DNA of 29,863 nucleotides from Candidatus Saccharimonadota bacterium (GTDB taxonomy: Bacteria > Patescibacteriota > Saccharimonadia > Saccharimonadales > UBA4665): assembly GCA_029288335.1 (NCBI GenBank), contig JARIHJ010000053.1, positions 1 to 29,863 of the forward strand, given 5' to 3'. Positions 17,137 through 25,630 of the stretch are shown here, piece by piece. Below the pieces are notes generated by a model. The model saw only the letters and a program-made list of their open reading frames with translations. It did no database searches and had not been told where the DNA came from. Both the position numbers and the translations under genes were made by a program. Within the stretch, counting starts at the first letter, position 1. Each line of letters opens with the position of its first letter.

Positions 17137-18204
17137 ATGAACGCGCAACCCAAAATCGAAGTCCTGCTCGAGGAGTGTGTCAAGCGGAAGGCCTCAGACC
17201 TTCATATCCAGGTTGGTTTGCCGCCGATGCTCAGAATCGATGGTAAATTGGCGCCGGTGCCAGGTACCGACGTATTGAATGACGAGGCGGTCGAGGCATT
17301 AATTTTCGCGATTCTGGACGAAGACCAGAAGCAAGTACTCTTGAAGGATAAAGAGTTCGACTTTAGTTTCGCTTTTGGCGATATGGGGCGTTTTCGTGTC
17401 AACGCTTTCCACGAGCGTGGCAATCTAGCGGCCGCACTCAGGCTTATCACCAATAATATGCAGACCATCGAGCAGCTTGGTTTGCCGTCGGTGGTCAACA
17501 AGTTTGCTGATTACCCGCGTGGCCTTGTACTGGTAACCGGTCCGACGGGCTCGGGTAAGTCGACCACGCTGGCGGCTATGATCGACAAGATCAATCACGA
17601 GCGTGCCGAGCATATTATCACCATCGAAGATCCGATCGAATACACCCATCAATCGAAGAAATCCGTCGTTGTCCAGCGCGAAGTTCATTACGATACGTAT
17701 AGCTTTAGTGCAGCCCTGCGTTCGGCGCTACGCGAAGACCCGGATGTGGTGCTGCTGGGGGAAATGCGCGATCTCGAGACGATCGCTAGCGCTATTACTA
17801 TCGCCGAAACCGGTCACTTAGTCTTTGCGACCCTTCACACCAACAGCGCGGCTCAGAGTATCGACCGTATGATCGATGTTTTTCCGCCGCACCAGCAGCC
17901 CCAAATTCGCTCGCAGCTATCGAATATATTGATGGCCATCGTCTCGCAGCGGTTGATTCCGACGATTGGCGGCGGCCGCATTGCCGCGGCTGAGATTCTG
18001 GTGGCGACTAGCGCTGTGCGTAACATTATCCGCGAAGGTAAAACCCACCAGCTGGAGGCTGTCATCCAGACTGGCGCCGAGTTTGGTATGCAGAGTATGG
18101 ATAAGACCCTGGTTGAGTTAATCCACAGCGGCACAGTGACCTACGACGAGGCTAAGAATTTTGCTGTCGACCTAGATGAGCTCGACAGACTAATGAGGGG
18201 CTAG
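17137..18204 (+). CDS. pilT: Pilus retraction ATPase PilT
   Basis: 355 residues, a typical length. The N-terminal PAS-like domain is followed by Walker A GPTGSGKST at 135-143, the Asp box ITIEDPIEYTH, DPDVVLLGEMRD (Walker B), the His box TGHLVFATLHTNSA, and the retraction-specific AIRNLIRE-type motif as AVRNIIREGK. These separate it from PilB and support a role in pilus depolymerisation. It starts one base after the pilB stop with GAGGGGG upstream. Presence of PilT implies retractile pili and twitching or DNA uptake. Confidence 0.95.
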   Translation: MNAQPKIEVLLEECVKRKASDLHIQVGLPPMLRIDGKLAPVPGTDVLNDEAVEALIFAILDEDQKQVLLKDKEFDFSFAFGDMGRFRVNAFHERGNLAAALRLITNNMQTIEQLGLPSVVNKFADYPRGLVLVTGPTGSGKSTTLAAMIDKINHERAEHIITIEDPIEYTHQSKKSVVVQREVHYDTYSFSAALRSALREDPDVVLLGEMRDLETIASAITIAETGHLVFATLHTNSAAQSIDRMIDVFPPHQQPQIRSQLSNILMAIVSQRLIPTIGGGRIAAAEILVATSAVRNIIREGKTHQLEAVIQTGAEFGMQSMDKTLVELIHSGTVTYDEAKNFAVDLDELDRLMRG

Positions 18205-18207
18205 GCA

Positions 18208-19446
18208 GTGTTAACCTATCACTACGAAGCACGCATACCTGTCACTGGCAAGCTGGTTAAGGGCGACGTGCAGGCTGAGAGTGAACAGGCGGCCGCTAAA
18301 GTTATAAAAGCCCAGGGTCAGGTGCCGATTTCGCTGACAATGAGCCGCAAAAGCGCTAATGGCTTCAACTTCGGCCATCGGGTTAAAACCAAAGAAAAAG
18401 TCCTGTTTTCCCGGCAATTATCGACGCTAATCAATGCCGGTCTGCCGCTATTGCAGAGTTTGCGCCAAGTTGCTGGCCAGACTCAAAATAAGACCCTGGC
18501 TGCCGCCGCGAATGACATTATCACGCAGATTGAGGGCGGTAAGGCTTTTAGCGCTTCGCTGGCCAAATACCCGAAGATCTTTGACCGTGTCTTCGTCAGT
18601 TTAGTAGCTGCCGGTGAGACCTCCGGCCAGCTGGATCAGACGCTAGAGCGCTTGGCTAATCAGCAGGAAAAGGATGCCGATATCGTCTCGAAAGTCCGCG
18701 GCGCTATGATATATCCGGCAATCGTGCTGCTCGTGATGATTGCTGTGGTCGGTTTTATGGTCGTCAAGGTGCTGCCACAGGTACAGAACATTTACAGCGG
18801 CCTGCAAGGTGTTAGCCTGCCGTTCCTAACCAAGTTTCTCTTGGATATTTCGCATTTCGTGACGCACTTTTGGTGGGTAGTAATTATCATCCTGATAATA
18901 ATAGTTTTCTCAACTACCCGGTTGTCGAAGACGCCTGGTGGTCGCCAATTTTTTGACAAGCTCAAGATGAAGGCCTGGCCCATCGCGCCGCTATTCAACA
19001 AGATGTATATGGCTCGTTTTAGCCGCACGGCCCAGTCACTAGTAGCCAGCGGTGTGCCACTGCTGCAGGTCATCGACATCACCGGTGAAGCCGTCAACAA
19101 CGTTTACATCAAAGCTTCGTTGCAGCGCGCCGGCGAGAAGGTCAAAGGCGGCAAATCGCTTAGCGAGGCAATCTCGGGCGATCCGAATTTCTTGGAGCTA
19201 GTGCCGAATATGCTGGCCATCGGCGAGCAATCTGGTGCGCTGGAAGTGATGATGGGCAAGGTCGCCGACTACTACGAAAAGGAAGTCGATAACGAGATCA
19301 AATCCGTATCGACCATCATTGAGCCGGTCCTGATGATTATTATGGGTGTAATGGCGCTCATCATCGTCGCCGCTATTCTTCTGCCGATTTATGGCCTGGT
19401 CAGTCAGTCAGGCTTTACTAACGGTATAGCCACCGGCGGTAAGTAG
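18208..19446 (+). CDS. pilC: Pilus inner-membrane platform protein PilC
   Basis: 412 residues from GTG 18208 with GAGGGG upstream. Two T2SSF repeats are visible. The first is FSRQLSTLINAGLPLLQSLR with GEGG-like IEGGKAFSASLAKYP. The second is FSRTAQSLVASGVPLLQVIDI with VKGGKSLSEAI and VPNMLAIGEQSGALEVMM. Hydrophobic helices lie at about 170-190, 217-235 and 370-395. PilC transmits PilB/PilT motion to the pilin. It closes the pilM-to-pilC cluster; the pilin follows with its own promoter. Confidence 0.95.
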   Translation: MLTYHYEARIPVTGKLVKGDVQAESEQAAAKVIKAQGQVPISLTMSRKSANGFNFGHRVKTKEKVLFSRQLSTLINAGLPLLQSLRQVAGQTQNKTLAAAANDIITQIEGGKAFSASLAKYPKIFDRVFVSLVAAGETSGQLDQTLERLANQQEKDADIVSKVRGAMIYPAIVLLVMIAVVGFMVVKVLPQVQNIYSGLQGVSLPFLTKFLLDISHFVTHFWWVVIIILIIIVFSTTRLSKTPGGRQFFDKLKMKAWPIAPLFNKMYMARFSRTAQSLVASGVPLLQVIDITGEAVNNVYIKASLQRAGEKVKGGKSLSEAISGDPNFLELVPNMLAIGEQSGALEVMMGKVADYYEKEVDNEIKSVSTIIEPVLMIIMGVMALIIVAAILLPIYGLVSQSGFTNGIATGGK

Positions 19447-19467
19447 TTAAAAGTTGTGGAAAAGTCC

Positions 19468-19496
19468 TTGATTTTAGCTAACAAACTGATTAATAT
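19468..19496 (+). promoter_or_regulatory. Promoter for the major pilin
   Basis: TTGATT at 19468-19473, a 17-base spacer and TAATAT at 19491-19496, in the 104-base gap between pilC and the pilin gene. A separate promoter fits a protein needed in large amounts. Confidence 0.5.
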
Positions 19497-19556
19497 TTAG
19501 CCATAAGCGTAAAAATATAGCTTAATTAAAGGGCACCAATAAAAGGGGAAATGAAA

Positions 19557-20072
19557 ATGCTCAAAAAACTAAAAACTAATCAGCGTGGCTTCACCATCAT
19601 CGAAGTTATGATTGTGCTGGCCGTGGCGGCCTTGATCATCTTGATCGTGCTGCTTGCCGTGCCGGCGCTTCAGCGTAACAGCCGTAATACGGCGATTAAG
19701 AATGACGCTTCGGCTGTCGCAGCCGGGATTACAGAGTATGAGTCTAACAATAACGGTTCGTTGCCTAACACCATTGACAGTGCTAACACTTCTTCATTGA
19801 TATTGTGTAGAACTGGCGGCGGCGGTAACGGCGCTTGCCCATCTAACCCAACTGATGCTCCGGCTAATGTCAAGGTTCAGGGTAGCGATGTGGTTAAAGT
19901 AGGCACCGGTACTCTTGCGACAACTTCAGGCAATATTGGTCACATCCAAGTTGATTTTGGCTACGAGTGTAATGGCAACGGCGCTAGTCCGACAGTGTCG
20001 GCTCGCTCAACGGCCATTCTCTATCTAACAGAGACCTCTGGCACTCCGGTTCATTCGTGTGTTGACGCCTAG
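19557..20072 (+). CDS. pilA: Major type IV pilin (PilA-like)
   Basis: 171 residues from ATG 19557. AAGGGG lies eight bases before this ATG but only two before ATG 19551, so the later start is preferred; the mature protein is the same. The prepilin signal is short and basic, with cleavage in RG/FTIIEVMIVLAV, and Glu at mature position 5. The C-terminal part has Cys residues in CRTGGGGNGACP and a second pair (YECN, HSCVD) that could form disulphide loops. It is flanked by its own promoter and a strong terminator, which supports the major-pilin call. Confidence 0.9.
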   Translation: MLKKLKTNQRGFTIIEVMIVLAVAALIILIVLLAVPALQRNSRNTAIKNDASAVAAGITEYESNNNGSLPNTIDSANTSSLILCRTGGGGNGACPSNPTDAPANVKVQGSDVVKVGTGTLATTSGNIGHIQVDFGYECNGNGASPTVSARSTAILYLTETSGTPVHSCVDA

Positions 20073-20091
20073 AGAAATCAATAGCCTCACA

Positions 20092-20124
20092 GTTAAAACG
20101 GCCGCTTTATACGGCCGTTTTAAC
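20092..20124 (+). terminator. Intrinsic terminator after the major pilin
   Basis: A perfect 13-base inverted repeat (GTTAAAACGGCCG / CGGCCGTTTTAAC) with a seven-base loop, 20 bases after the pilin stop. The A-run on the left and T-run on the right would let it work in both directions. Confidence 0.85.
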
Positions 20125-20154
20125 TTGTAGCCAATGGCACTGTTAGTGGCGTGG

Positions 20155-20160
20155 TATCAT
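20155..20160 (+). promoter_or_regulatory. -10 element (TATCAT) giving a near-leaderless pilD mRNA
   Basis: TATCAT ends seven bases before ATG 20168, so the predicted transcription start falls at or one base before the start codon. No Shine-Dalgarno is present. Confidence 0.45.
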
Positions 20161-20167
20161 CTAGCTA

Positions 20168-21001
20168 ATGGTTATAGCAATACTGGCGATTTTGGGATTA
20201 GCCTGGGGCAGCTTTGTGAATGCGCTGGTCTGGCGCTTGCATGAGCAGGCTAGCAGTAAATCTCACGTGGCTAACTCTAAAGACCTGTCAATATTAAACG
20301 GTCGGTCGATGTGCCCGAATTGCCGGCACACGCTAGCGGTGCCAGATTTAGTCCCGCTCTTTAGTTGGCTGGCGCTAAGAGGGAAATGCCGCTATTGCCA
20401 TAAGCCGATTAGCGTTCAGTATCCGCTAGTTGAAGCGCTTACAGCGATTATCTTTATCGTTAGCTACTTATTGTGGCCGCTAACGCTCTCTGGAGCCGCT
20501 AGCTTGGCCATCTTCGGCCTCTGGCTAGCAATTGTCGTTCCGCTAATGGCGCTAGCGCTCTACGACCTCAAATGGGGCCTGTTGCCGAACTGGCTGGTCC
20601 TCGCTCTAGCAGTCATAGCCATAGTCCAGGCGATTGTAGCTATAGCCAGCGCTAGCGACCCGCTGAAATCTCTAGCTTATCACCTTATTGCCGTGGCTAT
20701 CGGCGGCGGGCTGTTTTATCTCATTTTCGTAATCTCTAACGGTAAATGGATAGGTGGTGGCGACGTCAAACTGGGATTAGTCCTAGGATTAATCGCCGCC
20801 ACGCCAGGCAAAGCTATTCTGCTGTTATTTCTAGCGGCGCTAGCTGGCACATTTGCTTCATTACCGCTACTAGTTACCAAAAAGCTCAAACGCTCTAGCT
20901 CTATCCCATTTGGCCCATTTCTTATCCTAGCTACGGTGTTAGTAGTATTATTCGGCCAGGCGATTATTAATTGGTATACCAGCCTGTTTACTTTGGGTTG
21001 A
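20168..21001 (+). CDS. pilD: Prepilin peptidase PilD
   Basis: 277 residues, about eight membrane helices. The N-terminal GSFVNALVWRLHE is typical. The cytoplasmic zinc loop has two CxxC pairs (C49/C52 and C74/C77). The two catalytic Asp residues are D133 in LYDLKWGLLPN and D199 in GGGDVKLG. PilD cleaves the prepilin leaders after Gly and methylates the new N-terminus, acting on the pilin at 19557 and the minor pilins that follow. The mRNA is probably near leaderless. Confidence 0.95.
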   Translation: MVIAILAILGLAWGSFVNALVWRLHEQASSKSHVANSKDLSILNGRSMCPNCRHTLAVPDLVPLFSWLALRGKCRYCHKPISVQYPLVEALTAIIFIVSYLLWPLTLSGAASLAIFGLWLAIVVPLMALALYDLKWGLLPNWLVLALAVIAIVQAIVAIASASDPLKSLAYHLIAVAIGGGLFYLIFVISNGKWIGGGDVKLGLVLGLIAATPGKAILLLFLAALAGTFASLPLLVTKKLKRSSSIPFGPFLILATVLVVLFGQAIINWYTSLFTLG

Positions 21002-21014
21002 CAGAGAGCGCTTA

Positions 21015-21023
21015 TGCTATACT
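21015..21023 (+). promoter_or_regulatory. Extended -10 promoter for the minor pilin operon
   Basis: TGCTATACT, identical to the ATPase operon -10, lies 31 bases before ATG 21055. A TTGACA occurs at 20998-21003 but its spacing (14 bases) is short for a normal -35. Confidence 0.5.
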
Positions 21024-21054
21024 GAAGCTAGTTAAAATCAGTAATTTAGCCAAA

Positions 21055-21897
21055 ATGAAAACAGTAAAAAAAGTGGGCGGCTATACCATCATCGAAGTAA
21101 TGATATTTCTGGCGGTGTCGGGGTTTATGTTTGTGCTAGCGGCGATATTCATCAGTGGCAAGCAGGCCAGTGTTTCCTACCGGCAGGGCATAACCGCGGC
21201 CGGCTCGGCGATGAGCGCGGTTGCTAACTCGGTCGCTAATGGCGAGTTCCCAAGCGTTGGCAATTTTACTTGCACGAGTAGTGGCGTGGGGCCTACTTTT
21301 ACAGTGGGGAATAAGAGCCAGGGTATGAACCGGGGCTGCATATTTTTGGGTAAAGCTGTGCAATTTAACCCCAACGGCGATCCGACCCAGTACAACACTT
21401 ATACGATAGCTGGCTGCCAGTTTAAGCAGTGCAGCACCACTTATAACGCCCAGCCATCACAATCACTGACTGATGCTATGCCGGTCGCGGTGATTAGTCC
21501 AATAGATTTGACGCAGACTAACGTGCTCGAGGACGGTTTGGCGTTTAGCCAAGCTTACCTCTGTAATAACGCTAGCTGCAGTTTACCGAATCCGCTAGAC
21601 CCTATCGGTGGGATCGTTTTCTTTGGCAGTTTTGGTAGCGTTGGTGCGGCCATACCTAATAGCGAATCTTCTGGGGCCCAGTCGGTATCTGTCGCCACGC
21701 TGCCGCCGGCAAATGGCGTCAACGCCATACGCTCCAGAATTGCCAACACCTCTGACTACACAGTTTTGACCAGTCAGCAGCACATCGTTATTTGCTTTAA
21801 GTATGGCAGTACGGATGGTGCGGTCACTATCGGTGGCAATAGCGGTCAAGTGGCCCAGACAAGCGTGACGTACGGTAAGGTGGCCCCATGCTCCTGA
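21055..21897 (+). CDS. Minor pilin-like protein 1
   Basis: 280 residues from ATG 21055. An earlier ATG (20971) is rejected because it lies inside pilD and would put 28 extra residues before the prepilin signal. The leader MKTVKKVGG is cleaved before YTIIEVMIFLAVSG, with Glu at +5 and Tyr instead of Phe at +1. The rest is a Ser/Gly/Asn-rich extracytoplasmic part with several Cys pairs (FTCTSS, RGCIF, AGCQFKQCS). It overlaps the next gene by ten bases. A minor pilin that primes or tips the pilus is the likely role. Confidence 0.85.
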   Translation: MKTVKKVGGYTIIEVMIFLAVSGFMFVLAAIFISGKQASVSYRQGITAAGSAMSAVANSVANGEFPSVGNFTCTSSGVGPTFTVGNKSQGMNRGCIFLGKAVQFNPNGDPTQYNTYTIAGCQFKQCSTTYNAQPSQSLTDAMPVAVISPIDLTQTNVLEDGLAFSQAYLCNNASCSLPNPLDPIGGIVFFGSFGSVGAAIPNSESSGAQSVSVATLPPANGVNAIRSRIANTSDYTVLTSQQHIVICFKYGSTDGAVTIGGNSGQVAQTSVTYGKVAPCS

Positions 21898-22376
21898 AAA
21901 AACTCCATCAGCGCGGAGACACAATTATCGAAGTAATGGTGGCATTGTCGGTGCTGGCGCTAGCTTTTGCCATTTCATACGCCACTGCGAGCCATGCGCT
22001 TCAGGAATCGCAAAACTCTCAAGAGCACAGCCAGGCGCTTCAGGTTATTGCCAGCCAGCTCGAACTAGCCCGGGAGGATGTAAATGATCCCGCGCTTTTT
22101 AATGCCAGTGGACCGTACTTCTGCCTGGGGACTAGTGGTGGTGGCAACCAAATTACGGTCAGCGCGCACTTTAGTAATCCAAACAGCGCGCCAAACTTTT
22201 GTCAGGTCAATCTCAATGGGCAGGTTTACTACACAGTCTATGTTCAGTACCAACCCACTCCTCTTAATGGCATCAATCAAGATATTTTTACCTTCAGTGT
22301 GTCGTGGCCGGGGATTGGTGATCTCGGCCAACAGCGCGAGCAATTGAGCTACAAGTTACACGAGGTAACCCCGTGA
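21888..22376 (+). CDS. Minor pilin-like protein 2 (PilV/PilI type)
   Basis: 162 residues. The prepilin site is QRG/DTIIEVMVALSVLALAF: Asp replaces the usual Phe at +1, while Gly -1 and Glu +5 remain. A short helical segment with SQALQVIASQLE is typical of PilV/GspI-like proteins. AAGGTGG precedes ATG 21888. It overlaps the next gene by four bases. Confidence 0.85.
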   Translation: MLLKKLHQRGDTIIEVMVALSVLALAFAISYATASHALQESQNSQEHSQALQVIASQLELAREDVNDPALFNASGPYFCLGTSGGGNQITVSAHFSNPNSAPNFCQVNLNGQVYYTVYVQYQPTPLNGINQDIFTFSVSWPGIGDLGQQREQLSYKLHEVTP

Positions 22377-23119
22377 AGTACCAACTGAGGCCTAGCAGAC
22401 TGACCAGAACCAAAGGCTTTACGATTATCGAGCTGATGATCGCATTGTCAGTTTTGTCGGTGTTGCTACTCATTAGCGCGTTGACACTAATGCGGCTCGG
22501 TTACATCTATGTAAAGGGGAATAACCAGGCGAATGTGCAAAACAGTGCGAGAAATATCGTGAATGATGTATCGTCCCAGCTGATGCTGGGCGGGGCTGTG
22601 CCAGATCTCAGCCACGAGAGCCAGGGTTACTTTTGCATAGGCACGACGCGTTATAACTTTGTCATTGGCAAGCAGGTTAATTCTAATCCGACTGGCTATC
22701 AAACAGAACACGCCCTCTGGCGCGATACGATGCAAAGTGCTGGTGCGTGCCCGCCATTGTCTCTAACTAGCTCTAACCCCAGCGACGGACTAACTGTTCC
22801 CGGCAGTGGGCAGGAGCTAGTCCCCCAGAATATGCGTCTGACCGAATTTAGCATCAAACCTATAACTAACAGCGCCGGCTTTTATGAGGTCACGGTCGGG
22901 GTAGCTTATGGGGACGACGACTTACTCTGTGTTCGCGGTGCTAGTCTGGGTCGTGGTAGTGACTGTGATAGCAACCAAATTAGTGCCAACCCAAACGGGC
23001 ACGCTAGGAATTTGCAAAATCCTAGCGGCCAAGTCGGTTGCATCGGTAATGTTGGCCAGCAGTTTTGTGCTGTCAGTGACCTAAACGTAAATGTTGCGCG
23101 CCGACTACAAGCCGGGTAA
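22373..23119 (+). CDS. Minor pilin-like protein 3 (PilW/GspJ type)
   Basis: 248 residues from GTG 22373 with GAGGTAA upstream. The prepilin signal is TKG/FTIIELMIALSVLSVLLL. A helix with NVQNSARNIVNDVSSQLMLGG follows, the pattern of PilW/GspJ pseudopilins, then a larger beta-rich part with Cys residues. It belongs to the minor pilin set 21055-24632, whose order resembles minor pilin operons elsewhere. Confidence 0.85.
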   Translation: MKYQLRPSRLTRTKGFTIIELMIALSVLSVLLLISALTLMRLGYIYVKGNNQANVQNSARNIVNDVSSQLMLGGAVPDLSHESQGYFCIGTTRYNFVIGKQVNSNPTGYQTEHALWRDTMQSAGACPPLSLTSSNPSDGLTVPGSGQELVPQNMRLTEFSIKPITNSAGFYEVTVGVAYGDDDLLCVRGASLGRGSDCDSNQISANPNGHARNLQNPSGQVGCIGNVGQQFCAVSDLNVNVARRLQAG

Positions 23120-23144
23120 AATTAGGGAAATATCCATAAACATA

Positions 23145-24632
23145 ATGAAACTAACAAACAGATTGAAACTAAACACCGACCAGCGCGGTTTTGCGGCTCT
23201 AATCATTGCGATTATCCTGGTAATCGTGCTCAGCTTGCTGACGATTGGGTTTGCCGAGCTGATGCGCCATTCCCAGCAGGATGAGCTGAACCGACACTTA
23301 TCGGACCAAGCTTACTACGCCGCCGAAAGTGGGGTTAATGATGCGGTCAGAGCGATTCAAAACGGTTTTCAGCAGCAGAAGAACCAATGTGGCCCTGTGG
23401 GTAACGGTCCCGGAGATGATTCTTCCCTCGTTGGTGTAGCTGGGGCTCAGTATTTGACCGACAACTATGCCGATACTACGAATTCGGCACAGAATTCACC
23501 TCAGTGGACTTGCTTACTAATTAACCCGATTCCGCAGTCGCTGGCTTTTAACCCAGTTGACACTGTTACCCCCCAAGTTTTCGTCGTACAGCCGGTCACT
23601 CCTTCAGATCAGCCTACATTGATGAACCAGCTGGATATTTATTGGCAGGGGACCGACAGTTCCACTAATTTCCGGGCTACCCAATATAGCTCGGCTTCAG
23701 CTAATAGCGCTTTTCCGGCCGCGAGTGGGTCAAATCCGCTGTGGAATTCAATTGGTATGCTGCGCTTCAGCATTACGCCCCTAGCTTCGGTAACTCGTCA
23801 AGCGCTGGTAGATGATACTTACACGTCCTACTTTTATCCTAATCGTGACAATTCAACTGGCCGATTTGGTACTGGTGGTTTTGCAGGGGGAGGTGGTAAT
23901 TGGGGCCAGCAGGGAGAGGTTATTAACGGCCACTGCAACGGGGGCAGTACGCCGCGTTACTGTCACGTCAGAGTTACCGGCATACCGACTATTTTAGGGG
24001 AACAATATGCTGTCAGTCTGAGGTCAATTTATGGCGCAACCAATGTTTATATTCAGGGCAGTTACAATGGCAGCCAAATTAACTTTGCCGGCGTTTCGAC
24101 GCTAATCGACTCAACCGGCCGTTCGCAGAACGTACTGAGGCGGTTGCAAGTGTGGGTGCCTGACCGCAACAGTTATCCGTTGCCGGGGTTTGTGGCAGAA
24201 TCCACCGGCGGCATCTGCAAGCAAATCTCCGTTGTGCCGGGTAGCATTACTGGATGTGGCCTAGTAGGGAATGGTGGTGGCGGTGGTTCTCCAGGCGGCG
24301 ACATTGCTGGCGGTGGCAATAACCCATCTCCTCCTGGTCCCCCTAACAGAACGTATCCGCTTAGCTGGGTTCGGCGCTTCCATGTTATACAAGCACCGGC
24401 TAATGTGCAGTACTGCATTTGGAACTTCGGTGATGGTACCACTAAACGTTATAATGGCTCTGATTGCGAACCGTTTGCCGTAACAGTTACACACCCCTAT
24501 CCGCACCCGCCGGACCAATGTACTCATTACAATGTTAATGTGATCTTTTATTACCCGGGTGGCGCCTACGCTGCTGCTCCATATGGCACGTATGTGCCAT
24601 ATAACGGTAATCCGCCCGCACCAAGCTGTTAG
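23145..24632 (+). CDS. PilX-like minor pilin with a C-terminal PKD-like domain
   Basis: 495 residues from ATG 23145, chosen over 23091 because it leaves a normal short basic leader before QRG/FAALIIAIILVIVLSLL. The helix continues with LSDQAYYAAESGVNDAVRAI, a PilX-type pattern (AYYAAESG). The middle is beta-rich (WQGTDSSTNFRATQYSS). A Gly/Pro-rich linker (about residues 385-415) leads to a PKD-like segment with CIWNFGDGTTKR and VTVTHPYPHPP. This makes it the best candidate for a pilus-tip adhesin. It ends tail to tail with the xer gene, overlapping by four bases. Confidence 0.85.
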   Translation: MKLTNRLKLNTDQRGFAALIIAIILVIVLSLLTIGFAELMRHSQQDELNRHLSDQAYYAAESGVNDAVRAIQNGFQQQKNQCGPVGNGPGDDSSLVGVAGAQYLTDNYADTTNSAQNSPQWTCLLINPIPQSLAFNPVDTVTPQVFVVQPVTPSDQPTLMNQLDIYWQGTDSSTNFRATQYSSASANSAFPAASGSNPLWNSIGMLRFSITPLASVTRQALVDDTYTSYFYPNRDNSTGRFGTGGFAGGGGNWGQQGEVINGHCNGGSTPRYCHVRVTGIPTILGEQYAVSLRSIYGATNVYIQGSYNGSQINFAGVSTLIDSTGRSQNVLRRLQVWVPDRNSYPLPGFVAESTGGICKQISVVPGSITGCGLVGNGGGGGSPGGDIAGGGNNPSPPGPPNRTYPLSWVRRFHVIQAPANVQYCIWNFGDGTTKRYNGSDCEPFAVTVTHPYPHPPDQCTHYNVNVIFYYPGGAYAAAPYGTYVPYNGNPPAPSC

Positions 24633-25549
24633 GTTGTCTTGTGGTGGAATTTTTCGTGAACGGCTTTTAGATGCGGATCGGTGACGTGGGTGTAGATCTG
24701 CGTGGTTGAAATGTTGGAATGGCCCAGCATCGCCTGAACAGAGCGTAAATCGGCTCCATTCATCAGTAAATCGGTCGCAAATGAGTGGCGAAGGGTGTGA
24801 GGATGGACGGCTTTAGTGATGCCAGCGAGTAGAGCGTAGCGGGCGACTAAGCGCTGGATACTGCGCGCCGTTAGCCGGCTATAATTACCCGTCTGGTCAG
24901 TGTGCTTTTTGCTTTTTTGATGACGAATAAACAACGGAGTGGCGTTATCCTCACGCTTATCAAGATAGCGTTGAATCCAGTCGGCGGCTTCCTCGCTAAT
25001 GAAAATAGGTCGATCCTTTTGGCCCTTGCCGCGAACCATAAATTCGCGCCGCTTGAGGTTAATGTGACCTTTGTCCAAGCTAACTAATTCGCTGACACGC
25101 AAGCCGCTAGAGAAGAGTAATTCCAGAATTGCGCGGTCGCGTAGGCCGGCTAGCTTGACTACGTCTGGCTGGGCGAATAGACGCTCGAGCTCATCTTCGT
25201 TTAGGAACGTGACTTGCTTGCGCCTAACGCGTGCTAGTTCGATTTTGTCAGCCGTAAGTGCCGGAATATCGCGCTTGGCGCAGAATTTCAGGAAGCCCCT
25301 CAGTGCGATTAAGTGGTAGTTGCTGGTCGATTTATCTAGCTCGTCGGCGCGATCACTCCCGAGTCGGTTTAGCCAGAGGCGCCACTTGCGGATGAGTTCC
25401 GGAGTGATATCCGCGACAGTTAGCTCGTTGCCGGCAAAATCGATTAGCCGGTTCAGATAATGGTCGTAATTTTCGATGGTTTTTTGGGACCGGTTTTGCT
25501 CAATCTCCAGGTATTCTAGAAAATCGGTCTTAGCTTTTGAAAAAAGCAT
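24629..25549 (-). CDS. xerC: Tyrosine recombinase of the XerC/XerD type
   Basis: 306 residues, the usual length. The N-terminal SAM-like core-binding domain spans about 1-95. The catalytic set is complete: R151 in SSGLRVSE, K175 in RGKGQKDR, H251 and R254 in HTLRHSFAT, H277 in LGHSNISTT, and the nucleophile Y286 in QIYTHV. Length and LGHSNISTTQIYTHV fit chromosome-dimer resolution, though an element integrase cannot be fully excluded; no element is seen around it. The predicted mRNA is leaderless. Confidence 0.9.
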   Translation of the reverse strand: MLFSKAKTDFLEYLEIEQNRSQKTIENYDHYLNRLIDFAGNELTVADITPELIRKWRLWLNRLGSDRADELDKSTSNYHLIALRGFLKFCAKRDIPALTADKIELARVRRKQVTFLNEDELERLFAQPDVVKLAGLRDRAILELLFSSGLRVSELVSLDKGHINLKRREFMVRGKGQKDRPIFISEEAADWIQRYLDKREDNATPLFIRHQKSKKHTDQTGNYSRLTARSIQRLVARYALLAGITKAVHPHTLRHSFATDLLMNGADLRSVQAMLGHSNISTTQIYTHVTDPHLKAVHEKFHHKTT

Positions 25550-25555
25550 AAGCTA

Positions 25556-25561
25556 ATTGTA
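25556..25561 (-). promoter_or_regulatory. -10 element (TACAAT) giving a leaderless xer mRNA
   Basis: TACAAT on the minus strand is followed by exactly six bases and then ATG 25549, so the start codon coincides with the predicted transcription start. No Shine-Dalgarno is present. Confidence 0.5.
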
Positions 25562-25605
25562 CAACATTGTGCGACGTGAAACTAGCAGATTTATCTGTTA
25601 TAATG

Positions 25606-25614
25606 AATGTAAGA
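25606..25614 (+). promoter_or_regulatory. Extended -10 promoter (TGTTATAAT) for ndk
   Basis: TGTTATAAT ends 16 bases before ATG 25631; AAGGAA lies just before the ATG. No convincing -35 is seen. Confidence 0.65.
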
Positions 25615-25630
25615 TTAAATAAGGAACATA

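Noticed and set aside
20998..21003. Consensus -35 TTGACA before the minor pilins
   Set aside because: The spacing to TATACT is 14 bases, too short for a normal promoter, so only the extended -10 was annotated.
24581..24602. Perfect nine-base inverted repeat with a four-base loop near the 3' end of the PilX-like gene
   Set aside because: It lies inside the coding frame and encodes a symmetric PYGTYVPY segment, with no T-run after it, so it is not supported as a terminator or recombination site.
24629..25549. Xer-type recombinase as integrase of a mobile element
   Set aside because: Neighbouring genes are housekeeping or pilus genes, no repeat or tRNA is disrupted, and the length and motifs fit chromosomal Xer.
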